From NCBI RefSeq assembly GCF_026151205.1, contig NC_087076.1, positions 21,138,828-21,198,827 on the forward strand: a stretch of DNA of 60,000 nt, read 5' to 3'. This DNA is from Bolinopsis microptera (taxonomy: Eukaryota; Ctenophora; Tentaculata; Lobata; Bolinopsidae). Below the pieces are notes generated by a model that saw only the letters and a program-made list of their open reading frames with translations, searched no databases and had not been told where the DNA came from. Position 1 is the first letter of the stretch. Each line of letters starts with the position of its first letter. Below, piece by piece: positions 35,487-45,458 of the stretch. Position numbers and translations under genes: made by a program.

Positions 35487-35690
35487 GAATATAAATATGC
35501 CATGAATTGCACATTATCTTGTCATTATGTTGAATATTTGGAGCCAGCGTGGCCTGGGTCTATGACCATGGATTTACACTTAACCGTGAGTCATGAGGAC
35601 AATGCATACAGTGTAAATAGTTTCAAACTATGCCGCAACACACCGCGGGAACAGTTATTGTGAGGGAATAACACACGTGAGAAGCTTGGC
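35487..35690. repeat. Dispersed direct repeat, copy 1
   Basis: TACTTGAATATAAATATGCC to about AACACACGTGAGAAG matches 38303-38515 at roughly 97% by eye. A perfect hairpin CCCGGCC-AAA-GGCCGGG lies just upstream at 35453. Confidence 0.85.
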
Positions 35691-35941
35691 TCAAGTTTTG
35701 GGCTTCATGGCCACGTGCAGCTTCGATCGATAGGCCAAAAGGCCAAAACGATTTGATCAGCACTGGTAAACATCTTCCGTTCAATTTCAAAAGACAAGCT
35801 ATAGCATTATAGCTATATATTAAACTTGAAGTATTAAGTTAGACTAGCTGGCGACTATTTATATTCCGAACATGATCACCAGGGTTCGCAACATTTAACT
35901 ACCGTAAGAATAAGATTTACCGGAAATTCCACAACGGGAAG

Positions 35942-36908
35942 TTGGTCGTTTAGCTCCGGACAGTCTATGCAACGTCTATGCAACGTCCGTGCAACAACAA
36001 AAGAACCGTCTATGCAACGTCTATGCAACGTCCCTGCACAATGAACACTCTATGCACACTCCCTGCACGGTCAGTCTATGCAACGTCTATGCAACGTCTA
36101 TGCAACGTCCCTGCACAGTACCATATGAACACCGGCTACTAGCCGGCTACTAGCCGGCTAGTAGCCACTTTTGTAATAACAGCTCCTCAACTTCACATTA
36201 ACAACCAGCTACTAACCGGCACTTGAAAAGTGGTCACTAGCCGGCTACTAACCGGCTACTAGCCGGCTAGTGACCACAAAGTGGCTACTAACCGGCTACT
36301 AAGCGGTCACTAGCGGGCTAGTAGCCGGTTTGGAACCGGCTACTAGTAGGTCCGCTTAAGAGCCGGCTAGTGACCGGTTAGTAGCCGGTTAGTAGCCACT
36401 TGGTGGTTACTAGCCGGTTAGTAGCCGGTTAGTAGCCGGCTAGTGACCGCTTTCTAAGTGCCGGCTAGTAGCCGGTTTGGAACCGGCTACTAGTAGGTCT
36501 GCTTTAGAGCTCGGCTAATAGCCGGCTAGTGATCGCTTAGTAGCCGGTTAGTAGCCACTTTGTGGTCACTAGCCGGCTAGTAGCCGGTTAGTAGCCGGCT
36601 AGTGACCACTTTTCAAGTGCCGGTTAGTAGCCGGTTGGTAATGTGAAGTTGAGGAGCTGTTATTACAAAAGTGGCTACTAGCCGGCTAGTAGCCGGCTAG
36701 TAGCCGGCTAGTAGCCGGTGTTCATATGGTACTGTGCAGGGACGTTGCATAGACGTTGCATAGACGTTGCATAGACTGACCGTGCAGGGAGTGTGCATAG
36801 AGTGTTCATTGTGCAGGGACGTTGCATAGACGTTGCATAGACGGTTCTTTTGTTGTTGCATGGACGTTGCATAGACGTTGCATAGACTGTCCGGAGCTAA
36901 ACGACCAA
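35942..36908. mobile_element. 967-bp giant inverted repeat (foldback) with internal tandem units
   Basis: The outer 375 bp or so of each side are near-perfect complements, beginning TTGGTCGTTTAGCTCCGG. Each arm has an outer zone of 11-bp units GTCTATGCAAC with CCCTGCAC spacers, then an inner zone of 11-bp units CCGGCTACTAG whose junctions give palindromes such as CTAGCCGGCTAG. The central 215 bp is also built from these units in both orientations. No coding. No clear target duplication, though the flanks TTACCGGAAA and TTGCCGGAAA are similar. Confidence 0.9.
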
Positions 36909-36914
36909 GTTGCC

Positions 36915-37830
36915 GGAAAAGCTCGCATTAAGTTAGACTTAGAGTTAGACTAACTGGCGACTATATAGTATCAAAATTCCGAATAACATCATATGACTAT
37001 GAGTATGACCACGGAATGGGCGCGATTATATTTACTAGGCCTATCCGTAAGCTTTTGTAACGCTTACGGTGAACAACGAAATGGACGTTTACAAACGTAC
37101 ACGGATAGTCGGATAGGCCAAAATGTTATACTAATTACTATATAGGCCTTACTTACAAGTTATGCATTTGGCCCAGAGCACTTAGTGCTAATAATAACTC
37201 TGCTGGTCCAAAGGAAAGATCTCGTTATGTTTGACCAGTGGGCGACCACCCATCCAGTGAAATACAGGGTAACTGGGCTTCAGGTTTTATAACTTTATAA
37301 CACCCCGAGGTACGAAGATAATTACATTACAATCGGGTAATTTCAAGTAAATTTATTAAAATTACGGAGTTAGCTATTTTCAGCTCAGGAAACTTCAGCT
37401 TTTGAAGTTGGTTCAAAAATCTTACTCTTTGTTTGATTTTTTTCAGTGATGAAATCGCTCTGAAGAATGTCCTCAACTTACGCTAATTATTTATATTATA
37501 TATTACTATTAGTCCTACGGTCAACCTAAAACGAACTTAACATTATAGTTATAATAGTTATACTTATAGGGATGTTTCTTTTTATCGAGGCCAGAGCGAA
37601 CTTTCAAGACTAGTGAATTAATAAACCATATTTTAAAAAGAATTAATGGGCATGATCATAGAGTTGCTAGATTTGGTGTCAAACTTAATCAAAAAGTAAA
37701 TTTACCTAGCAGACAGCTAGAAATGGGTGCCTAGCTATCAAGAATGCGACTAAGGGATATAAATATAATAAATGAACACACGAAAATAAACTGTAGCAGT
37801 TATGGACATTATATTAGTACGCTCATTATC
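36915..37830. other. Gene-free stretch
   Basis: No exon recognised. Contains diverged copies of the sequences around 35090-35240 (TTTACCTAG-AGACAG, GAATGAACACACGAAAA). Confidence 0.4.
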
Positions 37831-37831
37831 G

Positions 37832-38260
37832 GATGATGCTTAATCACTCTACACTCGACTGTCACGTGACTTATTCAACCCGTTCTCTAGCTGTACTGGC
37901 CTTGAAGTTGAACAACTATTCAAAACCCTAACCCTCTAATATAATCTGATCCCAACCCTAACCGGAACCCTAACCCAATCTTTAAGAAAAGCATATGCTG
38001 AAAGTGAAACCCTAACCCTGATAATATATAGCGAGAAATTAGACTAACTTCCTTATAGTTATACGGTCATATCGAGACATTTTCTTCCCAATGTCGAGAC
38101 AGTTTCTTCCCAATATCTCGCCAGGGGAGCATTTTAACCCTATGTCATGGGCCGGGGGTGATTAGGAATCTAGAATCAGCGTCCGAAAATACATCGATTC
38201 GAGTTAGTTTCAACTGTCGGGGCCCTTTTAGAACAATCTCTAAGATTGACTGTAAAGTGA
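37832..38260. repeat. Partial copy of the 20.0-kb MITE joined to CCCTAA-like tract
   Basis: GGATGATGCTTAATCACTCTAC matches the TIR at 20014 only at the left side. The continuation contains CCCTAACC motifs and a block (TCATGGG...ATCAGCGTCC) shared with 17325-17360. Confidence 0.55.
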
Positions 38261-38302
38261 TTTAGCAGTTAGTAGCTCATTATCTTGTAACAATGTTGAA
38301 TA

Positions 38303-38515
38303 TACTTGAATATAATGCCATGAATTGCACATTATCATGACATTATGTTGAATATTTGGAGCCAGCGTGGCCTGGGTCTATGACCATGGATATACACTTA
38401 ACCGTGAGTCATGAGGACAATGCATACAGTGTAAATAGTTTCAAACTATGCCGCAACACACCGCGGGAACAGTTATTGTGAGGGAAAAACACACGTGAGA
38501 AGTTTGACTCAAATC
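38303..38515. repeat. Dispersed direct repeat, copy 2
   Basis: Copy of 35487-35690, including GGAGCCAGCGTGGCCTGGGT and GCCGCAACACACCGCGGGA. Confidence 0.85.
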
Positions 38516-39049
38516 GTATAGTCAAGTCGTGGACCTGGCAATTTTTGATTGACATATTGCATATCAACCATGTTTTCGCACGCTACGTTTATGTAAGCAG
38601 AAGCAAGCATGGATTCGTTTGAATATTATTATTAATTCAAAATATGTGATGAGTAATATCGTGATTATATTTCGGGATTAGACGCTTGAACTTGAAGACT
38701 CTATGCAATCTTAAATACTAATCTCAGAATTATGACTTATGCAGATCTCAGAAACTGCATATTGTTTCTGTCTGGTTCTAATGTACTGTCACAATAGTGA
38801 CTTTAATATATGTTTGTTTGTTTTTAGAACCCGTCTAGTCCCCAATCTCGTATCGGAAAATGACTCAGGTCTGAGTGTGAATACGGCCGGGTGGTACCTG
38901 CATTTAGAGTTCTGTAAAACTGCAGTTACAATTGTACTAGAGTATTTTTAGTATATATACTATTGGTATCAGATACTATTGGTATCAGATCTATATCTAT
39001 TTATTGGTATCAGATCTATACGATTGGTATCAGATCTATATCCCAACAT

Positions 39050-39298
39050 GCTTCCAAAAATTGTAAAGCCGTAGTACACTTAATCCTCCCACAAGGTCCA
39101 CTCCCTGAGTCCGGCTGTGATCGTCTACTACGATAAATGCCGGACAGAACACTACTTTCTTTCCCGCCCCCTTCAACCGCAGGGATTTCAACTGATGTAA
39201 CCAGATAATATCGAGCTGTCCGCAGAATTACTACAACCATCAGAATGAGCTGGGTATGATAAACCAGTAATTAGCTATAAAAACTAGGATTACAGCCG
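39050..39298 (-). pseudogene. ABCC-type transporter exon with frameshift
   Basis: After the acceptor CATTTTCAG (39299-39307) the frame continues AVILVFIANYWFIIPS, then hits a stop. Shifting frame gives ILMVVVILRTARYYLVTSVEI and EGGGKESSVLSG. Together these fit the ABCC second membrane domain between its helices and the coupling loop (family pattern LRRYYL-TSRE--RLEG---SPVFS). Further similarity fades. Either this copy is a pseudogene or the assembly has an indel near 39245. Confidence 0.6.
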
Positions 39299-39500
39299 CT
39301 GAAAATGAGGATACTGATGAGGACTGAGCATTTGCTAATTATCTATCGTTAATTATTTAATTAATTACTTCACATATCTTGCCATCTTATCTGATCAGAG
39401 AAATTCTAATGAAAAATGAATTGTTATTGACAATCATTTTAATCTATCTTAAAGTTGTTATTATATTTATTCAATTGTTATTTCTATTGTCATTTATTAC

Positions 39501-39599
39501 CTAAGAAAAGGAGAAATAATTGAACGAAGTCGAATGAAACGTCAGGGAATTTTTCGTCCATGAAGAAGGTATCTTTGGAGAAGCGATTGATTATTAATC
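39501..39599 (-). CDS. ABCC-type ABC transporter exon
   Basis: This 99-nt exon encodes LIINRFSKDTFFMDEKFPD followed by VSFDFVQLFLLFL. It carries the diagnostic G-I-NRFSKD---MD motif at the start of the second transmembrane domain of MRP/ABCC exporters. Acceptor ATTCATTCAG is at 39600, donor TTAG|GTAATA at 39500. It joins the exon at 39792 through a split Gly codon and the exon at 39298 through a split Ala codon. No nucleotide-binding-domain exons were recognised in the window. Confidence 0.75.
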
Positions 39600-39791
39600 C
39601 TGAATGAATTTGTTTGTGAAGATTTTTAATGACACAGAAACCAAATTCTTATCATATTTGTACATCAGTGTTAACCGATAACATTTAAGTTATGCAATCT
39701 GGAGCAAATAGCATCACAGCTAAAAGTAAAGTTCCAAAAAATTACTTGGATGCTTGAGGCCAAATATCAAAATACCAATTATATGACTCAC

Positions 39792-39871
39792 CTATAGGAT
39801 GCGTGTCGAAGTACCTCATCGGGGATCTAAGCATGGCAAACAGAGCTTTGTTGTGAAGTTTTCTGCCAGCT
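39792..39871 (-). CDS. ABCC-type ABC transporter exon (LHNK...FFDT-PIG region)
   Basis: Eighty nucleotides encoding AGRKLHNKALFAMLRSPMR, YFDTHPI and a split Gly. This matches the conserved LH-K-L---LRSPM-FFDT-P-GR segment of ABCC transporters. Acceptor ATTTTTCAG is at 39872, donor ATAG|GTGAG at 39791. The reading frame is clean here and in the next exon, while the third exon is broken. Upstream ABCC exons were not found before the FLYWCH exon at 40064, so this may be a gene fragment. Confidence 0.75.
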
Positions 39872-40063
39872 CTGAAAAATTAATAGGATGAAATGACTTG
39901 TTCTGATGAGAGATTATCACTGACCATATAAGTCACCTGAATGATATGCTTTAACGTTGATAAAAGAGATGATAAGCTGTTTTCAGAAATAATTTGAGTC
40001 CTCTGATAAAAACTACAATCCGGATTGTCAGAAAGTAGATCGAACACCAAAGGGATGCACTTC

Positions 40064-40417
40064 TTATTGAAGACAGCGTGGATGGAGTAATTCTGTTATT
40101 ATTCTGTTGGAATATCCTAGGGCAGCTTTCCGCTTCAATTCTGCTCTGAACTTTGCTTTCTCGGCTACTAAGTTGTCAGGGTTGTGGGAATGAGGTTTGG
40201 CACCGCTGGCCAAGGACTGATCTCTATGGTCAAGGATTACATGAGCAGGACATTTCTTGATTCTGTACTTCTGATATCTCCAGGTAGAGGTAGTAGGGGT
40301 ATCTCGATCCTTTCTCCGGGTGTAGAGGAAACCGTCTGTGTCCAGAAGTAGTTGAGCTCCTCTTTGTCCGCTGAAGTACTTGCTGAAGACAATCATGTCC
40401 TTATGTATTGATCCGAT
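40064..40417 (-). CDS. FLYWCH-type zinc-finger exon
   Basis: Starting after the acceptor TTATACAG (40418-40425), the exon reads IGSIHKDMIVFSKYFSGQRG, then LLLDTDGFLYTRR, TTSTWRYQKYRIKKCPAHV and PHSHNPD, followed by a charged FRAELKRKAA tail and a stop at 40064. FLYWCH domains bind zinc through C-C-H-H and occur in MULE transposases and in host DNA-binding proteins. Here the first cysteine, normally in WRC, is Tyr, while the second Cys and H-H remain, so zinc binding is doubtful. A SINE sits about 20 bp upstream of the acceptor. It may belong to a MULE remnant or a host gene lying before the ABCC exons. Confidence 0.65.
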   Translation of the reverse strand: MGSIHKDMIVFSKYFSGQRGAQLLLDTDGFLYTRRKDRDTPTTSTWRYQKYRIKKCPAHVILDHRDQSLASGAKPHSHNPDNLVAEKAKFRAELKRKAALGYSNRIITELLHPRCLQ

Positions 40418-40436
40418 CTGTATAACAAGCGTAACG

Positions 40437-40760
40437 GCCAGGTAGCGCAGTTGGTTAGAAAACCAGCTTTGCAATCGTGAGGTTGCGAGTTTGAATCACG
40501 CTGTCTGCCTGGTCGTGGGATGAGCGTCGTTAACGTTCAGCTTAGGATCCTGAGTGATCTATGCAGCCCCCGGTCTACTCAGCCGAATACTCGAGAAATC
40601 GGGTGTGAGGGTTAAATGAGGAGCTGCCCATTGCAGCAAAGTCTCGGGCGAATAAAGTATGGTACACACTACCTTAACCGTCAAGGGCCAACTAAATCCT
40701 TCGGCACCTGTAATTGGCTGGTTACACTTGTGTAACAATGTGGCTGTTGGAATACTCCGA
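40437..40760 (+). mobile_element. tRNA-derived SINE, copy 2 (longer form)
   Basis: Same A box TAGCGCAGTTGG and diverged B box GAGTTTGAATCACG, then the full body including about 85 bp absent from the copy at 8373. It is inserted immediately upstream of the minus-strand acceptor of the FLYWCH exon, in antisense orientation. Confidence 0.85.
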
Positions 40761-41128
40761 ACAAGCTTAGTTCTTACGTGTTCATGAAGCGTTCCAAGAA
40801 GGATACGATCCACTGCTCCTCAAGCATCGAGATCTGAACCATGGCTGATGGCCAAGGCATTAGAATACACGAGATCTGAGCCAAGCAGGCTTGTCCGCCG
40901 CCGCCGAACGCCGCCGCCGCCGGGTGATTTTGCCACGCCGAACGCCGCCGATACACCCCGGCGTACATCGGCGTACGGCGTGCATTTTTTGACTTCAAAA
41001 TAATTCTGTCTTCATTTGAAGATATCAGTGTTACTGATAGCGATTAGCGGCTAGGGGCAACACACACATGATACACACCTTTAGCTAACTTAACAATATT
41101 AACCTAACAGTATTACCTATTCATAAGT

Positions 41129-41380
41129 TTGACTGAAGAAGAAATTTTACAATTCGAACTTTTAAGATTTTGGGCCGATAGGCAAATAACTTTCCCAATA
41201 CTCTCAAACATAGTAAGAATAGTGCATTGTATACCTGCCAGTAGTGCGGAAATTGAAAGAACCTGGTCGGCTGCAGGTTTAATTCTTTCTAGTCAGCGAT
41301 CTAGGATGAATGTTAAGAATTTCAAATATACACTGTTTTGTTCTAAAAACTATGATTTTGTTTCCAACAAAAAAGATTGA
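41129..41380 (+). pseudogene. hAT transposase C-terminal dimerisation domain
   Basis: The 83-codon frame reads ILQFELLRFWADRQITFPIL, IVRIVHCIPASSAEIERTWS and AAGLILSSQRSRM. This is the hAT dimerisation region (L-FW------FP-L---A----IPASSA--ER-FSAAG-----RSRL). The Trp in place of Phe in ERTWS is a tolerated variant. The DDE catalytic part is absent, so the element cannot move itself. It lies inside the hAT boundaries in the same orientation. Confidence 0.85.
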
Positions 41381-41571
41381 GAGATCCATTGATTTCAGCA
41401 ATAATTTATTGTTTATGTATTTTACCTTAAATAAAATAATTGTATCAATTTGTCTCAACTTTTATTTGATAGCAGATAATACCATAACAATATACCAACA
41501 TCATTTGTTGAAGTTAAGTCTAAATTACCCAAATTAAGTACATGATCATATTCATATTTCATAGACCTCAA

Positions 41572-43340
41572 TTTGACCAAAACCCATAATCATGGGTAGA
41601 GTGAACCGCTGGCAGTGTCTCTCTTTTCCAAACAAAAGAAAATGATATTAATTTGAGGAACCGTCCGCAAATGCAAATTGATACCGAGAATGAAATCGGT
41701 CGCTCGCTTTTCCCATTCAATAAGCTTTATTACAATACGTAAGCCGTGAATGAATGGGAAAAGCGAGCGACCGATTTCATTCTCGGTATCAATTTGCATT
41801 TGCGGACGGTTCCTCAAATTAATATCATTTTCTTTTGTTTGGAAAAGAGAGACACTGGCAGCGGTTCACTCTACCCATGATTATGGGTTTTGGTCAAATA
41901 TCATCTCTTTTTGATTATAATGTCAGGATAATTTACACAGTCGAAACTTAATAAGGAGGTAATTTCAACGATTTCGAAATTTTACCTTTGAAAACGTTTC
42001 CTTGTGTTTAGGTAGGCATATCTGTCAATAACAGACTGAATATAGCACTTTTTACTCATTAAAGTTGGCATTAAATTCATATATAATGCCATTTTAATAT
42101 CGTGGGAAAGCAGAATATATTCGAAATCACGAATGAGCAAAATTCTCACCTTTCGCACGTGCAAACTTTGAGCGGACGTTGCGTGCGCATAAAATATTGA
42201 ATCATCATCAATTTTTGCATAGTGTTATTTAATATATAGTTTGATAAGCATGAAAAGTTTCAGAAGATTTCAAAAAGAACTTGGATCACAACGGGACTCC
42301 AAAGTTGGTAAAAATCGTGAAAATAACAATTTTTAGTGATTTTAGCTATTTTAAATGAATTTGGGCGTGTCCCCACGTGTGCAACTTTTCGATTTTCAAC
42401 TTTAAAACTAGCCTATAACACAATTTAGACCTTTAGGAAGCAAAATTGAGCTCCACAACCCAAGGGATGGCCCAACACCAGAGAATACTAATTCACAACT
42501 TTTGTGTTTTTATAAAATTATTCTTCAAAAAAGCACAAACTTCAATAGCGAATATCTTTATGAAGGAGCAAGGTAGGAAAACTTTCCGGTAGATTTTCAG
42601 AATGCTTGAACAATTATCTAAGGTAGAAATGTCCTCAGATTTTGAATAAAATTACTCCTTAATGCTTTAAAATCGATTTGAAAAGTTGTTATTTTGTCAA
42701 AAATCAAGTTTTAAAAACACTTAAATTGATGACGTCATCAAGTGATGATGATGACGATAAATTATTTTTCGATATAATGTAAACTAAAGTATAAACAATT
42801 ATCTTTAAAACCTGTGGTTCGAAATGACTGTATCTTTTATACTTTTGAATCTACGGACACTTAAATGTAGGCTACAATTTACTGCAAAAGCGTCTATACA
42901 TATATATATATATATAGCTTCACGACAATCTGTTGTAAAACAGGGGTTCCAGAAAACTCACTTCCCGATACTCCTGCAACATGAATTTTTTTTACAGTCG
43001 ATTTGGACAAGGTCTAGACGCTCTGCAAAGTTTCAGATCTCTAACTCAATTTTAACATGGTTTTTAAGGCACCTGAATATGGCGATTTTGGGTTTTTTAC
43101 CTAATTTCGTATAACATGCTGGCGCGTATTTTGCGCAAATTTCTTAAAAACCTCCACATAACTATTTCTTATTCCTGTCATCTTTAACATTGAATTAGAA
43201 TGTTTTGAACTTAAATATACCTGCTGAACTACTTTCGATGAGTCTTAATGCCTGGAAAACAATAAAGGGGATATAATAGTATAGGGGGTACATAGTGTTG
43301 TGAATATAAGGGCAACGGTTATGCTTGCCAGCATTGTGAT
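41572..43340 (+). mobile_element. Long foldback element, copy C (nested in hAT)
   Basis: Arms at 41576-41719 and 41751-41894 (144 bp each) with only a 31-bp loop. The most diverged copy: its open frames are broken. Ends TGCCAGCATTGTGAT. The short loop makes this the strongest hairpin of the family. Confidence 0.85.
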
Positions 43341-43564
43341 TTAGTTGGCCTTGATTTCACGGCTCACGCCGGCGTACGCCACCGCCGCCGGTGTAATTTT
43401 AGTGAAACGCCGCCGCCGATCCATTTAGCCACAGCGGACAAGCCTGGAGCCAAGTAATCTGAGCAAAGTAACCTAAACCACTTTATTGGCTAGTGCCCGA
43501 AGTGGTCTTACCAACGAGGAGGATACTTTGACTTATTCCTAATTCCTTTACTGGGCAAGTAAGC

Positions 43565-43800
43565 AGTGAGCTCACTAATGGTATTGGGACAGCTGCAATG
43601 ACAAGGTTTACTTGTCTTTGTGAGTAGTGAGTTACTAGTTCACTAATGGTATTGGGACAGCTGCAATGACAAGGTTTACTTGTCTTTGTGAGTAGTGAGC
43701 TACTAGTTCACTAATGGTATTGGGACAGCTGCAATAACAAGGTTTACTTGTCTTTGTGAGTAGTGAGCTATACCAGTTCACTAATGATATTTTGACAGCT
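43565..43800. repeat. 68-bp tandem repeat
   Basis: About three and a half copies of a unit containing TAATGGTATTGGGACAGCTG and AAGGTTTACTTGTCTTTGTG. Unit ends vary (GTTACTAGTT, GCTACTAGTT, GCTATACCAGTT). Confidence 0.92.
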
Positions 43801-44230
43801 TGGTAATATTGACCCCAGGCAAAGACTTGCAACATATTCGCCCCATTCACCCAGCCTCATAACATTGCCAAGTCAACTGGGGATCTTACCCTTTTTAAGT
43901 GGCTGGGCTTACCTCAACTAATGGTATTGTAGTAGCGATTATCCAGTTGAAAAGTGATCTGTATGCAGGATTCTAGGATTAGAGAAGCAATGGTCATAGT
44001 ATTCCCTTGTGGCTTTAGTGGCTCAACAGTTGTTGTTAGACTTAGTTTATAGCTTGCGGCTGGCGGCAGGAACCATTTTATTTTTTTTTTATTTTAAATC
44101 CAGCAAATTTTCAGGCCAAACATCGAGATCTGAGCCAAGTAATTTAAGCAAAGTAACCTGAACCACTTTATTGGCTAGTGCCCGAAGTGGTCTTACCGAC
44201 GAGGAGGATACTTTGACTTCTTCTACCTTA

Positions 44231-44420
44231 GGGGTCGTTCATATATTATTACGTTATAGTTTTTTGGAACATGTTCAGTGTTGTTCACCTCCCCCCTCCG
44301 TAATCAGTTTTACACATAGCAATCACTGTGTCAAAATTACACTAGCGTAATCATTCGGACCCCCCCCCCCCCCCCCCCCCCTCAGCGGCTCAGCTGATTA
44401 CGTAATATGTGAACGACCCC
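44231..44420. mobile_element. MITE with GGGGTCGTTCA TIRs and TTA duplication
   Basis: The left end GGGGTCGTTCATATATTATT and the right end complement GGGGTCGTTCACATATTACG are TIRs, flanked by TTA on both sides (44228-44230, 44421-44423). A 3-bp TWA duplication fits PIF/Harbinger. The interior has a C homopolymer (about 44361-44381). Total 190 bp. Confidence 0.8.
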
Positions 44421-44639
44421 TTAGTGTGACAGACATTTTGGATAAGTTCTCACAACCAAGGATTATCGCCTTCATACAAGCAACAAAACGATTCACCAAA
44501 TGCGGAGAAAACGAAGTTTAACGTTTTTCTCCACTTATTAATATTTTACCGGGGTAAGCACAGGGCTCCAATGCTCTAAATAACAGTGGTCATGATCTAT
44601 CCTATAGTGATAATGACCACAGTCCCCTGCGAAGAAGGA

Positions 44640-45000
44640 GAACCTGAAAATCTGATCGTTGGGTTCAGTTGTCGTATTTCCGATTTCAGTGCAGTTGTGA
44701 TATGACCTGGGTTCAGTTGCCGTTTAAGCTGATTGGTCACCCAATTAAGCTGATTGGGTACCTGTTAACTGCGTGGGAACTAGGTTCAATTGGGTTCAGT
44801 TGTCGGTCACCCGGATTTTTCACGCCGTAGAGTCCTGTTTTGTACGGCGCCGCCGTAGAGTCTTACGCCGTAGAGTCTCATGCTGTAGAGTCCGGACCCC
44901 GTTAGGAACATATTATAATTACACGATCTGGCAAAATAGCAGAGCTGGGATTAAAGGCTGGATCACATACTGTGGTCTGTGTGCAGCATGTAACGTCTAG
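44640..45000. repeat. Repeat block GGTTCAGTTG and CGCCGTAGAGTC
   Basis: GGGTTCAGTTGTCGGTCACC (44794) and neighbouring units are also found inverted at 33410-33480. From 44821 to 44902, four units of CGCCGTAGAGTC-type sequence follow. No gene recognised from 44430 to 45310. Confidence 0.6.
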
Positions 45001-45458
45001 CTGGAACGAAGAATCATCTGGTAATCGTCTAGCTGGTATGGGGTCTAATGCACCATAATATGATGAAACGTTTTCAACGTTTATACCAAACTTATGATCA
45101 ATGATTTTGTAACAAATATCAAATTTTCTCCATTTTAAAATACCAAGAATACCATATCAATATCATTCGGCTATTATATTATATTATGTTACTGTTGTGG
45201 TTACAAAGCATTTGATAACTTATCGCAAAACTCTTCGCGTTCAATAACCAGGTGGCTACAAACTTATAGAGCTACTGCAATAATAATGGACGAATAGCAT
45301 TGTTAGCTTATCACAATGCTGGCAAGCATGACCGTGCCTCTTATATTCACAATACTATTTAACCCCTTTACTATTTGTAGCGCGATGCACTACTGGGTCG
45401 CGCGCTCATCAAATAATGCTTCTCGCAACCACGGTAGATCGGCGAGATGCACCACTGT

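Larger units (their letters stand above)
40886..43446 (+). mobile_element. hAT element with 8-bp TSD and CAGGCTTGTCCGC TIRs
   Basis: A perfect 13-bp TIR CAGGCTTGTCCGC at both ends, CCGCCG-rich subterminal zones and an exact 8-bp target duplication GAGCCAAG (40878-40885, 43447-43454). A related unfilled site GAGATCTGAGCCAAGTAAT is at 44127. Only the C-terminal part of a transposase remains (41129-41380). Most of the interior (41572-43340) is a nested foldback element. Total 2561 bp. Confidence 0.92.
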
